From: Elusimicrobiota bacterium
GTDB lineage: Bacteria; Elusimicrobiota; Elusimicrobia; UBA1565; UBA9628
Reading direction: 5' to 3'
NCBI GenBank assembly: GCA_026388095.1
Contig: JAPLKL010000074.1
Coordinates: 1-64,000, forward strand
Length of the DNA: 64,000 bases
The position numbers and the translations under genes were made by a program. Of the stretch, positions 35,533 to 44,790 are shown piece after piece. Position 1 is the stretch's first letter. Every line of letters begins with the position of its first letter. The notes beneath the pieces were generated by a model. The model did no database searches. It was not told the DNA's origin and was given only the letters and a program-made list of their open reading frames with translations.

Positions 35533-36411
35533 TCATTTTTTCTCCGCAGGGCCGAAGGTCAATTGGTAGGCCAGGTAGCTTTGCGTGAGCACCGGGCCGT
35601 GGAGGTCGCGGCCGAGAGCGGCCATGACATGGTGATTATCCGTGATGTTGACGACCAAGCCGAGGTTGCAAGAGACCCGGGCGGAGCCGTCATCGGTCTG
35701 GGGGCTCTTGTAGAAGAGCTCGGCGCCGGGAGACCAGCGCTCGTCGATATTATACTGCGCCTGCCAGCCGGCCTGCAGGAAGCCGCGGTTGCCGGCGCCC
35801 GGGTTGAACCAATAGCCGCCGCCGCCGTAGCTCTGCCACTTGCCCATGGTCTTCTGGAGCCATATGGGCAGGAAGACCGGAGTGTTGACGGTGCCGAGGC
35901 CTTTGGCGCGGTCGCCGGTCGGGGCTTCGACCAAGGGGAAGATGCCCACCTGCGGCCGTGAAGCGGTCTCCTGTATGAGGCGGTATTTGGCCCCCAGCTC
36001 CGTGGTGCCGTTGCCGTATTGCAAGGGGCCGCCGGCCGGCCTTATGAAGGAAAGAGGCGCGATGATATGGAGCTGCAGGTCGGGAGCGGCGCCGTAGTTG
36101 ACCTCGACATGGGGAAGGGTCCCGGACCATTGCGTGTCGTCATGGGAGAGTTGGGAGGCCAGGTAGACCTCCCAGTGCCTGTAGGCCACAGGCTCGGGGT
36201 CATCCGTGATGTAGGGCGGACCGGCCTGGAGAGCCTCGGGGGCCAGCAGACAGAGGGTCAGGGCCAAGACTTTGCTGAGGTTCCGGCGCTGCGCGCCGGA
36301 ACCCGCCCCGACACCCTGCGGGTGTCGGGGCCATACTGTGGCCGGACACACTCCCACAGGCTTAGTGTCAAATGTCAAGACCTGACCCCCACCTTGAAGG
36401 CCTCCTCCCAA
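35533..36411 (-). CDS. Outer-membrane barrel protein (phenol-degradation MetA-like family), uncertain start
   Basis: The mature protein starts GPPYITDDPEPVAYRHWEVYLA, the hallmark of a family of outer-membrane 'transporter' barrels related to Phenol_MetA_deg. It continues with alternating strand pattern to the C-terminus. The signal peptide SKVLALTLCLLAPEALQA is clear, but there is no in-frame ATG before it. Candidate starts are TTG at 36411, GTG at 36357 and 36351, or TTG at 36267, the last lacking the basic residues. A hairpin pair (36279-36331) sits exactly where the start should be. Length about 230 mature residues. Confidence 0.65.
   Translation of the reverse strand: MGGGLQGGGQVLTFDTKPVGVCPATVWPRHPQGVGAGSGAQRRNLSKVLALTLCLLAPEALQAGPPYITDDPEPVAYRHWEVYLASQLSHDDTQWSGTLPHVEVNYGAAPDLQLHIIAPLSFIRPAGGPLQYGNGTTELGAKYRLIQETASRPQVGIFPLVEAPTGDRAKGLGTVNTPVFLPIWLQKTMGKWQSYGGGGYWFNPGAGNRGFLQAGWQAQYNIDERWSPGAELFYKSPQTDDGSARVSCNLGLVVNITDNHHVMAALGRDLHGPVLTQSYLAYQLTFGPAEKK
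36279..36343 (+). repeat. Hairpin array C (two perfect stems)
   Basis: Stem 1: 36279-36289 with 293-303, 11 bp, loop TGC. Stem 2: 305-316 with 320-331, 12 bp, loop TGC. A short GGCCA/TGGCC stem follows (329-343). The first stem is preceded by GA, giving the head GAGGTTC shared with arrays A and D. It overlaps the start region of the barrel gene. Confidence 0.7.
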
Positions 36412-36428
36412 AATGGTCTCATGATGAT

Positions 36429-36866
36429 ATGGCCCCCGAAGAAGGCGCCCTGACCTCGGCCGCGGACAAGAGCATCCTTATCGTCGACGACGAACCCGAC
36501 ATCATCGCCGTCCTTGAGACCTTGCTCAAGAAGGAAGGCTTCCAGCTCGAGACCGCCTCGGATGGACAAGATGCCCTGCAGAAAGTCCTGAAGCACCATC
36601 CCGACCTCATCCTCCTCGACCTCAAGCTCCCCAAGATCCAAGGCATCGAGCTCCTGCGCGTCCTCCAGGCCAACGACGCCGGCGATGTCCCTATCTTCAT
36701 CATCACCGGCAAGATGTCCAACCGAGAGACCGAGCAGATCGTCAAGCAGGAGCCCAACGTGAAGGGCTTCTACTCCAAGCCCGTCAACACCGCGCTCCTG
36801 GCCATGAACATCCACTCCCTCCTCCGCACCAAGCCGGCCACGCGCGGCAAGTCCTTGGGCTGGTAG
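36429..36866 (+). CDS. Single-domain response regulator (CheY-like)
   Basis: A 145-residue receiver-only protein: ILIVDDEPDI with the acidic pocket, LILLDLKLPKIQG with the phospho-accepting Asp, ITGKM with the Thr switch and FYSKPVN with the conserved Lys. There is no output domain. It would relay a phosphate or act by protein contact. No histidine kinase lies nearby. Start at 36429; a short N-terminal tail precedes the first strand. Its stop is 3 bp from the convergent alpha-2-macroglobulin stop. Confidence 0.88.
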   Translation: MAPEEGALTSAADKSILIVDDEPDIIAVLETLLKKEGFQLETASDGQDALQKVLKHHPDLILLDLKLPKIQGIELLRVLQANDAGDVPIFIITGKMSNRETEQIVKQEPNVKGFYSKPVNTALLAMNIHSLLRTKPATRGKSLGW

Positions 36867-36869
36867 CCC

Positions 36870-39800
36870 CTACTTCTCGATACTCACCGACCGCGAAGCC
36901 GTCCGCCCGAACACCTCCGGCTCGTACATCTGCTCCACATAAGCCGCCGGCCAGTGGAAGACCCCGGGCGTCGTGGCCTGCACCAGATACGAATACTTAT
37001 GCTCCCCCGCGGTCAGGAGATCCGCGAAGATCTGGATGCGGTCGTCATAGTTCTCCGCCCGCTCGAAGCCGCCCCAATACTCGCCCCGGGCTCCCTGCTC
37101 GGCCAGAGCCCGCGCGTCCTCATGGCTCTCCACCCCGAAGCTCGGGTCAACGATCTCGAAGCCCGCGGGCAGAGGGTCCTCCACCGCCGCGAAGGTCCGG
37201 TCCTGCTTGGTCCTGACCGTGAGCGTCACCACGGCCCGGCCCCCGGCCTTGAGCGTCTTGCCGTAGAGCGGCGTCACCGACCTCTCGATCTCGAAGCCCT
37301 CGGAAGCCGCCGCGTCGAAGCTCGCCGGCGCGTAGGTCTCGGCCACCGTATAGTAGAGCCGCCCCGTCCCCGTCTTGGAGAAGCTCAGCCGCGCCTTGTC
37401 CGCGGAGCCGAACACCGCGTCCGGCTTGAAGTCCCGGCTGCGCGCCAGCAGCGTGCGGCCTTGAAACTTCTCGTTCCACAAAGACTGCCCGCCCCCCAGA
37501 GACAGCTCGGCGGTGAAGTCAGGCTCGACCTTCTCGTGGGCGCGGTAGAAATCCTGTAGCGCCCGTAGGCTGGCCGCGTTCTCCTGCGTGGTGCGCCAGC
37601 GGCCCTGCGCCTTGCGCTCGCCGACCAGCCAGTACACCGCCTTCTCGTCGCCCGGGAACCCGCCCTGGGCTTCCAGAAGGGCCTGCAGGCTCACGGCCGT
37701 GGCCTTGACCGTGGAGCCGTGCACCCAAGGCATGCGCGTCTCCTCAGGCTCCTCGAAATGCAAGGACCGCGGCGCCAGGCGGGCCTGGTTGAGCAGGTCC
37801 GCGGCCAAGACTTGGCCGGCCTTCTGGTCCATGGAGACCAGAGGCGCGGCCTTGATTAGGTAGGCCTTGGCCAAGAACGGGATCTGGTCCCTTTTTTGGA
37901 ACAGCTGCTGGAAATACCCCGGCATGATCTCATGGTGCAAGGCCAGAGCGTAGATCCCGTAGGCCCGGGACGCGTATTCTTCGCTCTCGTTGTACGGATA
38001 GGCCCAGTCGCTCTTGCCGGTCAAGGTCGTCTTGAGCCAAGTCACGGCCTTGGCCAGGACCTCGGCGGGCAGACGGTAGCCTTCCTTCCCCGCCAAAGCC
38101 GCGACCTCCAAGGCGTAGGCCGTGATATAAGGATCGGCGCGCTGCGGGCTCGGCCAATAGGCGAACCCGCCCGAAGGCGCCTGGAAGTCTGAGAAATGGT
38201 CCAGTTCGCCCTGCACCTTGGCCTTGAGGCTGCCCACCGAGCCCAGCCCGAAGGCCGCGGTCAGGTCCGCGCCCGCGATGACCGGCAGCATGCGCGAAAG
38301 CCTCTGCTCCAGACAGCCGTACGGGTACTCCAGAAGGAAGCGCGCCCCGGCCTGCAGCCCCGCCAGGGCCGTGGGCGAGAGCGTGGCCCTCACTCCTCCC
38401 ACGCCGGGCTGGCTGCCCGCGGGCTTGACGAGCTCCTCGGCCGCAGACCCCTCATCCACCACTCCGGACGTCGCCACGGTCTCCAGCCGCTCCGGCGCGC
38501 GCACCGGCACGGTCCACTCCAATCCGTCGCTCTCCGCCCCGGCCGCGGCCTTGAAGCGGAACTTGGCCTCCCCGGGCTTGAGGGCCCGGCACTTCCATAG
38601 CGTCTCCACGGCCTGGCCGGCGGCCACGATGAGCTCGCGTCTGGGCGCGCCCTCCGCGGCCACGGAATCTCCCGTCAAAGTCATCTCCACCGTCACCGTG
38701 GCCGCGGCCGTGGTGTAGTTGTGCACCACCGCGCCCGCGTCAAAGGCGTCGCCGGCCCGGGCCCCTCGCGGCAGGCTCGGCCGGATGAGCAGGGGCTTCT
38801 TGACCGTGAAGCGCGAGTCTGCCGAACCGAAGCGCCGGCCCGCCTGGGCCACGGCCATGACGCGGAAACGCGAGAGATTGTCGGGGAGGGTGAAGCTCAC
38901 CTGGGCCCGGCCGTCCGGGCCCGCGACCACCGACGGGTTCCAGTACGCCGTCGGCACGAAGCGCGAGCGCAGGTCGATGCCCTCCAGGCCCGCGCCCTTG
39001 CCCCCGCCGCCGCCCCGGCTCTCGCCCTTCTCGCCGAAGCTCCTTTGCCCGATGACGTAGAGCCGCGAGTCCGCCGTGCCCACCAGGAGCGGCCGGTTCC
39101 CATAAAAATCCGAGAACACGTCCGGGGTCTGATAGCCGGTCAAGGCCAGCACGCCCTCGTCCACGGCGAAGACCGTGAGCTCCGCTCCGGCCGCGGCCCG
39201 GCCCGTCTCGTCCGACGCGCGCAAGGAAACGGTCACCGTGCCGCGCGGCCGATACTCTTGGCGGTCGCTCGCGGCCGACACCTTGAGCCGCCGCCCGCCC
39301 GGGTCCACGGAGAGGTCCACGTAGCCGAACTTCACCTGCGGCTTGGCCAGGTCGGAGCCGTCCTCCGCGTATTCGGCCGCGCTGGAGCGGCCCTGCACCA
39401 GCATCACGCCCACGAACACGTTGGGCACGTGCCGGTCGCCCAAGGGCACCTCCACGAAGCCGGCCCCGCCGTCGAGCTGCGTGAGCCAGTGCGCCAGCAC
39501 GCCCTCGCGCTCCAGGGTCACCAGGGCCCGGGAATGCGGATAAGGTGATTTGACCAGTATCCGGGCCGTGTCGCCCGGATGGTAGAGCTTCTTGTCCGCC
39601 ACCAGTTCGATGACGTCGTTGTCCGAGCGCGACCACCACGCCTCGCCCGCGCCGGTCGCGTAGAAGCAGACCGCGGCCTCGGCCGGACGGCCCTGCTCGT
39701 CTTTGCCGGAAACGGTCAGGAAGTATTCCCCCGGCTGCGCCACCGCATGGGTCCAGGCATGAGTGGAGCCGTCCGTGGTCCAGGTCCCGGTGGCGACCTG

Positions 39801-42563
39801 CGTGTCGCGCTGCTCCGTGACCCACTCCAGCCGGCCGGCCACGCCCGCGCGCTGGACGCTGAGCCAATCGCGGCGCACGAGCTTGTATTCGGCGACGAGG
39901 CCCCGCGCGGGGGACCCGTCCGGAAGCACGGCCACGACCTGCGCGGACCAGTCCTTGCCCTTCTCCGCGAAATAGCTCTTGGGCTTGATGCCGAAGTACA
40001 GCTCGGCCGGGTGCACCACGGCCGTGGCCCGGCCAAAAAGACGCTGGCGCTCCGGGCTCGAGACTCCGGCCTCCAGGACCGCGGCCAGCGGGCCGTTGGT
40101 CCCGGCCGGATCGAGGAAGGCTTGGACCCGCAGCTTGCCCTGGCCGTCGAGCTTGCCCGCGCCCGAAGCCGCGACCCGTCCGGTGCGGACCTCCTGGCGC
40201 CACCAGCCCGGCGAGAAATCGAACTCCTCGTAGCCCGGAGGCTCGTAGCCCGAGGGCTCCAGGCGCAAAGACCAGTCCGCGGGCGCCTCGGGCATGGGCG
40301 CGCCGAAGAGATACCAGCCGTCGAGCACGGCCGTGTAGGTGTCCCGGACCAGATAGGACGATCGTCCCGGGGCGACCTTCACCTCGAAGGTGGCGGGCTT
40401 GAAAGCCTCGACGCGGAAGCTCTGCGAGAGCTGTATGAACTTCTCCCGGCGCTCCGAGCCGCCGCCCTCGCCCTCGGCGTCGGGCTCCGCGGGCTTGACC
40501 ACCGAGAGGTCCTCCTCGGAAGGCTCGCTCACCTCCACGTTCCAGCTTCCGGTGGGGGCGCCCTCGCGCAAGGCCAGAGCGTAGTCGAAGGCCGAGTAGC
40601 CCGAGACCGGCACGGTGGCCTTGGCCACCACGGCGTCGCGGGAGTCGGTCACGGTGAGCCGCAGGACGCGCGGATCGTCGGCGCGGGCTCCCAAGGGGAC
40701 CCAATCCCCCCCGGCGAGGCGGCGCAGGATGCCCTTGAAGCGCACCGTCTCTCCCGGCCGGTACACGCCGCGCTCCGTGAACAGCGAGCCCCCGAAGCGC
40801 CGCGGCCGGGGGTGGGCATCCGTGGGGATGTCGAAGCGCCACGGGCTGACCCCGCCGTGCCAGTCCGTGGCCATGACGGCCGGGCCGGCCGCGTCGCGCG
40901 CGAAGACCCACAGGCGGGGGCGGTGCCAGCGCTGCCAATCCTTGATGCCCAGGCGCTGCCAACCCGGGGCCGTCGCGAAGCCCTGCGCGTCGGTGACGCC
41001 CTGCCAGAGGACCTTGTTGTCGTCCCCCCGGATCTCCACGGCCACGCGGCCGTAGGGCGCGCCGGTGCGCAGGAAAGTGGTCCAGATGAGGACGGAGTCC
41101 GGAGAATCCTTGACCGTGAGCCCGATGCGGGTGACGTCGTCGACGGCCTTGAGCCAGCAGCCGCCCGGCTCCTGGACCTGGGTGAAGACCAGCCCGCCGC
41201 GCGAGCCGGGAGGGAACATCCCGCCGAGATCGATGAAGGTGCGCAGGCGGGCGTTGCGCCGCACGGTCAGGTCCCAGAGCTTGGCCTGGCCCCCCCGATG
41301 CGCGGGGGACTTCTCGCAGTTCCACTTCTCGCCCTGGTAGAACGGCACGAACTCCGCATCCGGGATATAGGCCTTCTCCAAAGGCTCCTGCTGGACGTTG
41401 ACGGCGTCGACCGGATGGCGCGGCGGCAGATAGCCCTCGAGCATGCCGAAGCCCGAAGGCATGCGCAGCTTCGGGCAGTAGCCGCCCGTCTCCAGGGTGA
41501 AACGCGCGTCGGAACCGAGCTCGTTGCCGAAGACGTCTTTGAGCTTGCCGTCGATCTTGAAGGCGTAGAGGGTGTCGGGACGGTAGGCGATGTCGGGGAG
41601 GTAGTGATAGACCAGGCGCTTCTCATCGTCCCGCGCGCCGGTGTTCTCGCCCTGCTCCTCGGAGAGCTCGGGCATGCCGGTGGAGGGCTCCACGCTCATG
41701 TGCGCCAGGAGGTCCTTGGTGCGCACGGGGTTGCTGAAGGCCATGCGGAATCCCGCCGGCAGGCAGGCCTGGGACGGGAACTCGGCGGCCCGGAAGGCGT
41801 ACCAGGTCTCGAAGACGATGTCGCGCTCCGCGGCCAAGCCCAGCTTGCCATCCGCGGCGGGCAGGCCTTCGCGCAAGCGCAGCCTATAGGAACGGTCGGG
41901 CCGCAGGAGCGCGGGCTTGATCGCCAGGACGTTGGCTGTGCTGGCCGCCGCTCCGTAGTCATCCCCAGGCATGACTTTCTTGAGCTCCTCCGGCTTGGTC
42001 CTGCGCACCCCGACGGCGACCTCGCCGAGCAGCGTGCCCGCCAGATCCCGTTCCTCGAGCAGGAGGGAGCCGCGCGCCCGCCGCGGGTCCATCTCCATGT
42101 TGAAATGGACGAAGAGCTCGGCCTTGGGGTCGATCCACTTGTCGTCGTGGCGCGGCCGGCTGTCGACCAGCGCGGGCCGCGGTGTCTCGAAGGTCCAGCT
42201 CACCTCGGCGCCCAGGGCCTCCCCGCCGGCCTGCGGCTTGGTCCCGGCCGGTATGGTGGCGCGGAACTCGGTGGCCAAAGGCAAGGGCTGGTCCGGCTCG
42301 AAGGACAGCACCTGCGTGCCCTGCCAACGGCAGCGGCCCTTGACCGCGGGCTCGAGCTTGATGGGGCAGAACTTCCCGGCTTCCTCCGGGGCGTTCAAGG
42401 CCGCCATGGGCCGGTTGAAGGTCGCGGTCACGGCATCGGAGGAGCGGCGCGACTGGGTGGGGCCGGACGGGGTCTTGGCCACGACCTGGAGGCTTTCGGA
42501 CGCGGCCGAAGACAGGCTCAGAGAGAGGAGGAGCGTGAAAAGAAGGGTCACTCGGCGTTTCAT
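36870..42563 (-). CDS. Bacterial alpha-2-macroglobulin with thioester
   Basis: An 1897-residue secreted protein with a Sec signal peptide (LLFTLLLSLSLSSAAS) and no lipobox. Multiple MG-type beta domains are followed by a thioester domain containing CLEQ (Cys near 1417), in which Cys and Gln form the covalent trap, and C-terminal alpha-helical toroid and receptor-like domains. It traps attacking proteases in the periplasm, as E. coli YfhM does, and commonly partners PBP1C, whose gene lies nearby at 31755. Start taken at the Met right before the basic MKRR signal; a longer start at 42599 is possible. Confidence 0.9.
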   Translation of the reverse strand: MKRRVTLLFTLLLSLSLSSAASESLQVVAKTPSGPTQSRRSSDAVTATFNRPMAALNAPEEAGKFCPIKLEPAVKGRCRWQGTQVLSFEPDQPLPLATEFRATIPAGTKPQAGGEALGAEVSWTFETPRPALVDSRPRHDDKWIDPKAELFVHFNMEMDPRRARGSLLLEERDLAGTLLGEVAVGVRRTKPEELKKVMPGDDYGAAASTANVLAIKPALLRPDRSYRLRLREGLPAADGKLGLAAERDIVFETWYAFRAAEFPSQACLPAGFRMAFSNPVRTKDLLAHMSVEPSTGMPELSEEQGENTGARDDEKRLVYHYLPDIAYRPDTLYAFKIDGKLKDVFGNELGSDARFTLETGGYCPKLRMPSGFGMLEGYLPPRHPVDAVNVQQEPLEKAYIPDAEFVPFYQGEKWNCEKSPAHRGGQAKLWDLTVRRNARLRTFIDLGGMFPPGSRGGLVFTQVQEPGGCWLKAVDDVTRIGLTVKDSPDSVLIWTTFLRTGAPYGRVAVEIRGDDNKVLWQGVTDAQGFATAPGWQRLGIKDWQRWHRPRLWVFARDAAGPAVMATDWHGGVSPWRFDIPTDAHPRPRRFGGSLFTERGVYRPGETVRFKGILRRLAGGDWVPLGARADDPRVLRLTVTDSRDAVVAKATVPVSGYSAFDYALALREGAPTGSWNVEVSEPSEEDLSVVKPAEPDAEGEGGGSERREKFIQLSQSFRVEAFKPATFEVKVAPGRSSYLVRDTYTAVLDGWYLFGAPMPEAPADWSLRLEPSGYEPPGYEEFDFSPGWWRQEVRTGRVAASGAGKLDGQGKLRVQAFLDPAGTNGPLAAVLEAGVSSPERQRLFGRATAVVHPAELYFGIKPKSYFAEKGKDWSAQVVAVLPDGSPARGLVAEYKLVRRDWLSVQRAGVAGRLEWVTEQRDTQVATGTWTTDGSTHAWTHAVAQPGEYFLTVSGKDEQGRPAEAAVCFYATGAGEAWWSRSDNDVIELVADKKLYHPGDTARILVKSPYPHSRALVTLEREGVLAHWLTQLDGGAGFVEVPLGDRHVPNVFVGVMLVQGRSSAAEYAEDGSDLAKPQVKFGYVDLSVDPGGRRLKVSAASDRQEYRPRGTVTVSLRASDETGRAAAGAELTVFAVDEGVLALTGYQTPDVFSDFYGNRPLLVGTADSRLYVIGQRSFGEKGESRGGGGGKGAGLEGIDLRSRFVPTAYWNPSVVAGPDGRAQVSFTLPDNLSRFRVMAVAQAGRRFGSADSRFTVKKPLLIRPSLPRGARAGDAFDAGAVVHNYTTAAATVTVEMTLTGDSVAAEGAPRRELIVAAGQAVETLWKCRALKPGEAKFRFKAAAGAESDGLEWTVPVRAPERLETVATSGVVDEGSAAEELVKPAGSQPGVGGVRATLSPTALAGLQAGARFLLEYPYGCLEQRLSRMLPVIAGADLTAAFGLGSVGSLKAKVQGELDHFSDFQAPSGGFAYWPSPQRADPYITAYALEVAALAGKEGYRLPAEVLAKAVTWLKTTLTGKSDWAYPYNESEEYASRAYGIYALALHHEIMPGYFQQLFQKRDQIPFLAKAYLIKAAPLVSMDQKAGQVLAADLLNQARLAPRSLHFEEPEETRMPWVHGSTVKATAVSLQALLEAQGGFPGDEKAVYWLVGERKAQGRWRTTQENAASLRALQDFYRAHEKVEPDFTAELSLGGGQSLWNEKFQGRTLLARSRDFKPDAVFGSADKARLSFSKTGTGRLYYTVAETYAPASFDAAASEGFEIERSVTPLYGKTLKAGGRAVVTLTVRTKQDRTFAAVEDPLPAGFEIVDPSFGVESHEDARALAEQGARGEYWGGFERAENYDDRIQIFADLLTAGEHKYSYLVQATTPGVFHWPAAYVEQMYEPEVFGRTASRSVSIEK

Positions 42564-42629
42564 GGCCCAATTAGGCCTTTTTTCTGCCGGACTGGTCAAT
42601 GGCGCGTTCCCAGGCCGGCGGCGAGATGC

Positions 42630-42635
42630 TATGAT
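42630..42635 (+). promoter_or_regulatory. -10 element of the 42644 gene (leaderless type)
   Basis: TATGAT ends 8 nt before the ATG at 42644. Confidence 0.45.
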
Positions 42636-42643
42636 AGTCCCGC

Positions 42644-43564
42644 ATGGCAGAGCCGAATCTGCGCTCTTTGCTGGACACCGAAGACCCCGACGCCGTCGCC
42701 AGGGAGACCGAGCACCTGCTGCGCCTGATCTCCCCGACGCTGTCCCTCGCTCCGGTCAAGGCCGCCTTCCAGGACATCAAGCGCCTCTTCGCGGGGCGCT
42801 ATCCGGGCTGGCGCGCCTGCAACACCGAGTACCACGACCTGCACCACACCACGGACACCCTTCTGGCCATGACCCGCCTCATGCACGGCGCCCAGGTCGA
42901 GGGCACGCGCTTCACCGACGCGGACCTGACCATGGCCGCGCTCTCGGCGCTGTTCCATGATTCCGGCTACATCCAGGCCGAGGACGACACCGAGGGCACG
43001 GGCGCCAAGTACACGGCCTGCCACGTGGAGCGGTCCATCGACTTTCTGGCCGAATATCTCCGCTCGCGCGGCTTCCCCGATGACTACCCGGACCTGTCGC
43101 GGTCCCTGCTGCTGTGCACGGGCCTGCACGTCGATATCGCTTCCGTCCGCTTCGCGCCGGGGAATTCCAAGCTTCTGGGCCAGATGCTGGGAGCCGGAGA
43201 CCTCCTCGGCCAGATGTCGTCTCGGACCTATCTGGAGAAACTCCTTTTCCTCTACTACGAGTTCCAGGAAGGAAAGATCCCCGGCTTCGTCGACGAGTTC
43301 GACATGCTCCAGAAGACCTTCGATTTCGATGCGGAGACCCACCGGCGCCTGGCCCAGGAGCTCGGCGGCGTGGACCGCTACATGCGCCCCCACTTCCGCG
43401 CCCGCTGGGGCGTCGACCGGGACCTCTGCGCGGCCGCCGTCGCGCAGAACCTCGCTTGCCTGCGCCGCGTCATCGCGGCGGGGCCTGAGCAGTACCGGGA
43501 CCTGCTGCGGCGCGACGGCCTCATAGAGAAGCTCGAGCGGCTCCACGGCCGCCGGCCTCACTGA
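42644..43564 (+). CDS. HD/PDEase-type metal phosphohydrolase
   Basis: A 306-residue cytoplasmic protein. NTEYHDLHHT and ALFHDSGYIQ fit the metal-binding His and HD motifs of HD-superfamily phosphodiesterases, close to the arrangement in cyclic-nucleotide PDEase domains (H..HH...HD). A later CTGLHVDI may supply further ligands. Substrate unknown: a cyclic nucleotide is possible, and a cNMP-binding protein is encoded at 13670, though not adjacent. No signal peptide. Confidence 0.7.
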   Translation: MAEPNLRSLLDTEDPDAVARETEHLLRLISPTLSLAPVKAAFQDIKRLFAGRYPGWRACNTEYHDLHHTTDTLLAMTRLMHGAQVEGTRFTDADLTMAALSALFHDSGYIQAEDDTEGTGAKYTACHVERSIDFLAEYLRSRGFPDDYPDLSRSLLLCTGLHVDIASVRFAPGNSKLLGQMLGAGDLLGQMSSRTYLEKLLFLYYEFQEGKIPGFVDEFDMLQKTFDFDAETHRRLAQELGGVDRYMRPHFRARWGVDRDLCAAAVAQNLACLRRVIAAGPEQYRDLLRRDGLIEKLERLHGRRPH

Positions 43565-43570
43565 TAGGCG

Positions 43571-43600
43571 CCGGCCCAGCCCAGCGGAGCTGGGCCGGGC
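43571..43600 (-). terminator. GC-rich hairpin after rnpB
   Basis: GCCCAGC/GCTGGGC (43579-43585 with 589-595, 3-nt loop) within a wider GC-rich inverted repeat, a few bases past the 3' end of RNase P RNA. It lacks a T-run, so it may protect the 3' end or be a weak terminator. Confidence 0.4.
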
Positions 43601-43604
43601 CGGT

Positions 43605-43969
43605 TCAGGACAGCCTGTACCCCGGATTCTGTCCATCCCCCCTCGCGGGGGGACTGGAGGGCCATTTCTCTGATGCGGCTACCGGGAAGCCCCTCCTTGC
43701 GGAGGACGCGCGAGCCGCGCTGGCCGCCCATCTGCCTTGCTCCCGACGGGGTTTGCCTGGACCCCGGACCTCGCGGCCCGGGCGGTGAGCTCTTACCTCG
43801 CCTTTTCACCCTTACCCGCATCTCGCGATGAAGGCGGTATGTCTCTGTGGCACTTTCCGTCCACGGGTCCTTGCGTTCCCGTGGCCCCGCCTTTCGACGG
43901 GCGTCGCGCTCTATGGAGTCCGGAGGTTCCTCCCCGCCCGAAGACGGAGCGGCCCTCCGGCTGTCCTGA
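43605..43969 (-). ncRNA. rnpB: RNase P RNA, bacterial type A
   Basis: The catalytic RNA of RNase P, which matures tRNA 5' ends. On the minus strand the P1 ends pair perfectly (TCAGGACAGCC at 43959-43969 with GGCTGTCCTGA at 43605-43615). Conserved cores are visible: GAGGAACCTCCGGAC (around 43918-43935), AAAGTGCCACAGAGAC (841-856), AAGGGTGAAAAGGCGAGG with GTAAGAG (around 790-813) and ACAGAATCCGG near the 3' end (624-632). Length about 365 nt. Its 5' end is 6 nt downstream of the stop of the zinc-ribbon gene, so it is probably processed from, or initiated inside, that transcript. Confidence 0.95.
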
Positions 43970-43975
43970 AATCGT

Positions 43976-44710
43976 CTATGGGGCCGCTTTCGCGGCGGGT
44001 TCCGGCTTGTAAAGGATGCGCTGGCAACTCTCGCAGATCACCAGGGCCTTGGCCTTGGTCACCTCGACGATCATCTGGGGCGCCAGGTTGATGCGGCAGG
44101 CGCTGCAGTTGCCGCCGTCGACCGGCACGATGGCGTCGGTCTTGCCGCGCATGCGCGCGTGGCTGTAGACGCGCATCATGTCGGCCGGGACCAGGGCCGC
44201 GGCCTCGTCCCGGACGGATTTGCGGGCCTCGTGCTTGGCCTTGAGCTCGCCCAGCTCACCCTCCAGCACCGCGATCTCGCTGTTGGCCTTGCCCTCGGCG
44301 GCCTTGAGCTCCGCGGCCGCCGACTTCTCATCTCCGCGGCCGGCGTCGATGCTTTCCATGACCTCAAGGATCTCGGTCTCGATCTGGGAGCCCGCTTCCT
44401 TGGCCTGGTCGATCTCATGCTGCAGGGCCTTGAAAGCGTCGTTGGTCTTGACCTGGTTGAGTTCCATGGTGTGCTTGCGGATGGCCTCTTCCTTGGCCGC
44501 CATCTCGAGCTCCTTCTCCTTCTTCTGCTTCTCGAAACCGATGATCTTGGCTTTGGCCTCGGCGTGCTTGGCCTTGGCGGCCTCCAGACCGGCCCGGAGG
44601 GCGGCGATAGCGCGCGGGATGCGGTCCATCTCCTTCTGCAGTCCGTCGAGGACCGCGTCCTGCTCCTGGACGGCGACGAGGCGCTGGATCGTCTCCTTAT
44701 TGATGGCCAT
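43976..44710 (-). CDS. Coiled-coil zinc-ribbon protein (CT398/DUF164 family)
   Basis: A 244-residue protein: a long charged coiled coil (about residues 15-180), then a C4 zinc ribbon with CSACRINLAPQMI and ICESCQRILY. This matches the family containing Chlamydia CT398, reported to interact with sigma54 and export components; the general function is unsettled. A TATAAT box (44719-44724) lies 8 nt before the ATG, implying a leaderless mRNA. RNase P RNA follows directly. Confidence 0.88.
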   Translation of the reverse strand: MAINKETIQRLVAVQEQDAVLDGLQKEMDRIPRAIAALRAGLEAAKAKHAEAKAKIIGFEKQKKEKELEMAAKEEAIRKHTMELNQVKTNDAFKALQHEIDQAKEAGSQIETEILEVMESIDAGRGDEKSAAAELKAAEGKANSEIAVLEGELGELKAKHEARKSVRDEAAALVPADMMRVYSHARMRGKTDAIVPVDGGNCSACRINLAPQMIVEVTKAKALVICESCQRILYKPEPAAKAAP

Positions 44711-44718
44711 TAGTCATC

Positions 44719-44724
44719 ATTATA
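44719..44724 (-). promoter_or_regulatory. -10 element of the zinc-ribbon/rnpB unit (leaderless type)
   Basis: TATAAT on the minus strand ends 8 nt before the start codon at 44710. Confidence 0.55.
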
Positions 44725-44790
44725 CACAATAGCGCGGGCCGCCGGGCGGACGGGGCGCGGGGAAGAATTGTAGGTAGCCTGCAGGTATTC

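Noticed and set aside
39579-42728. Long plus-strand open frame opposite the alpha-2-macroglobulin gene
   Set aside because: Low-complexity antisense of a clearly identified gene with signal peptide and CLEQ thioester motif.
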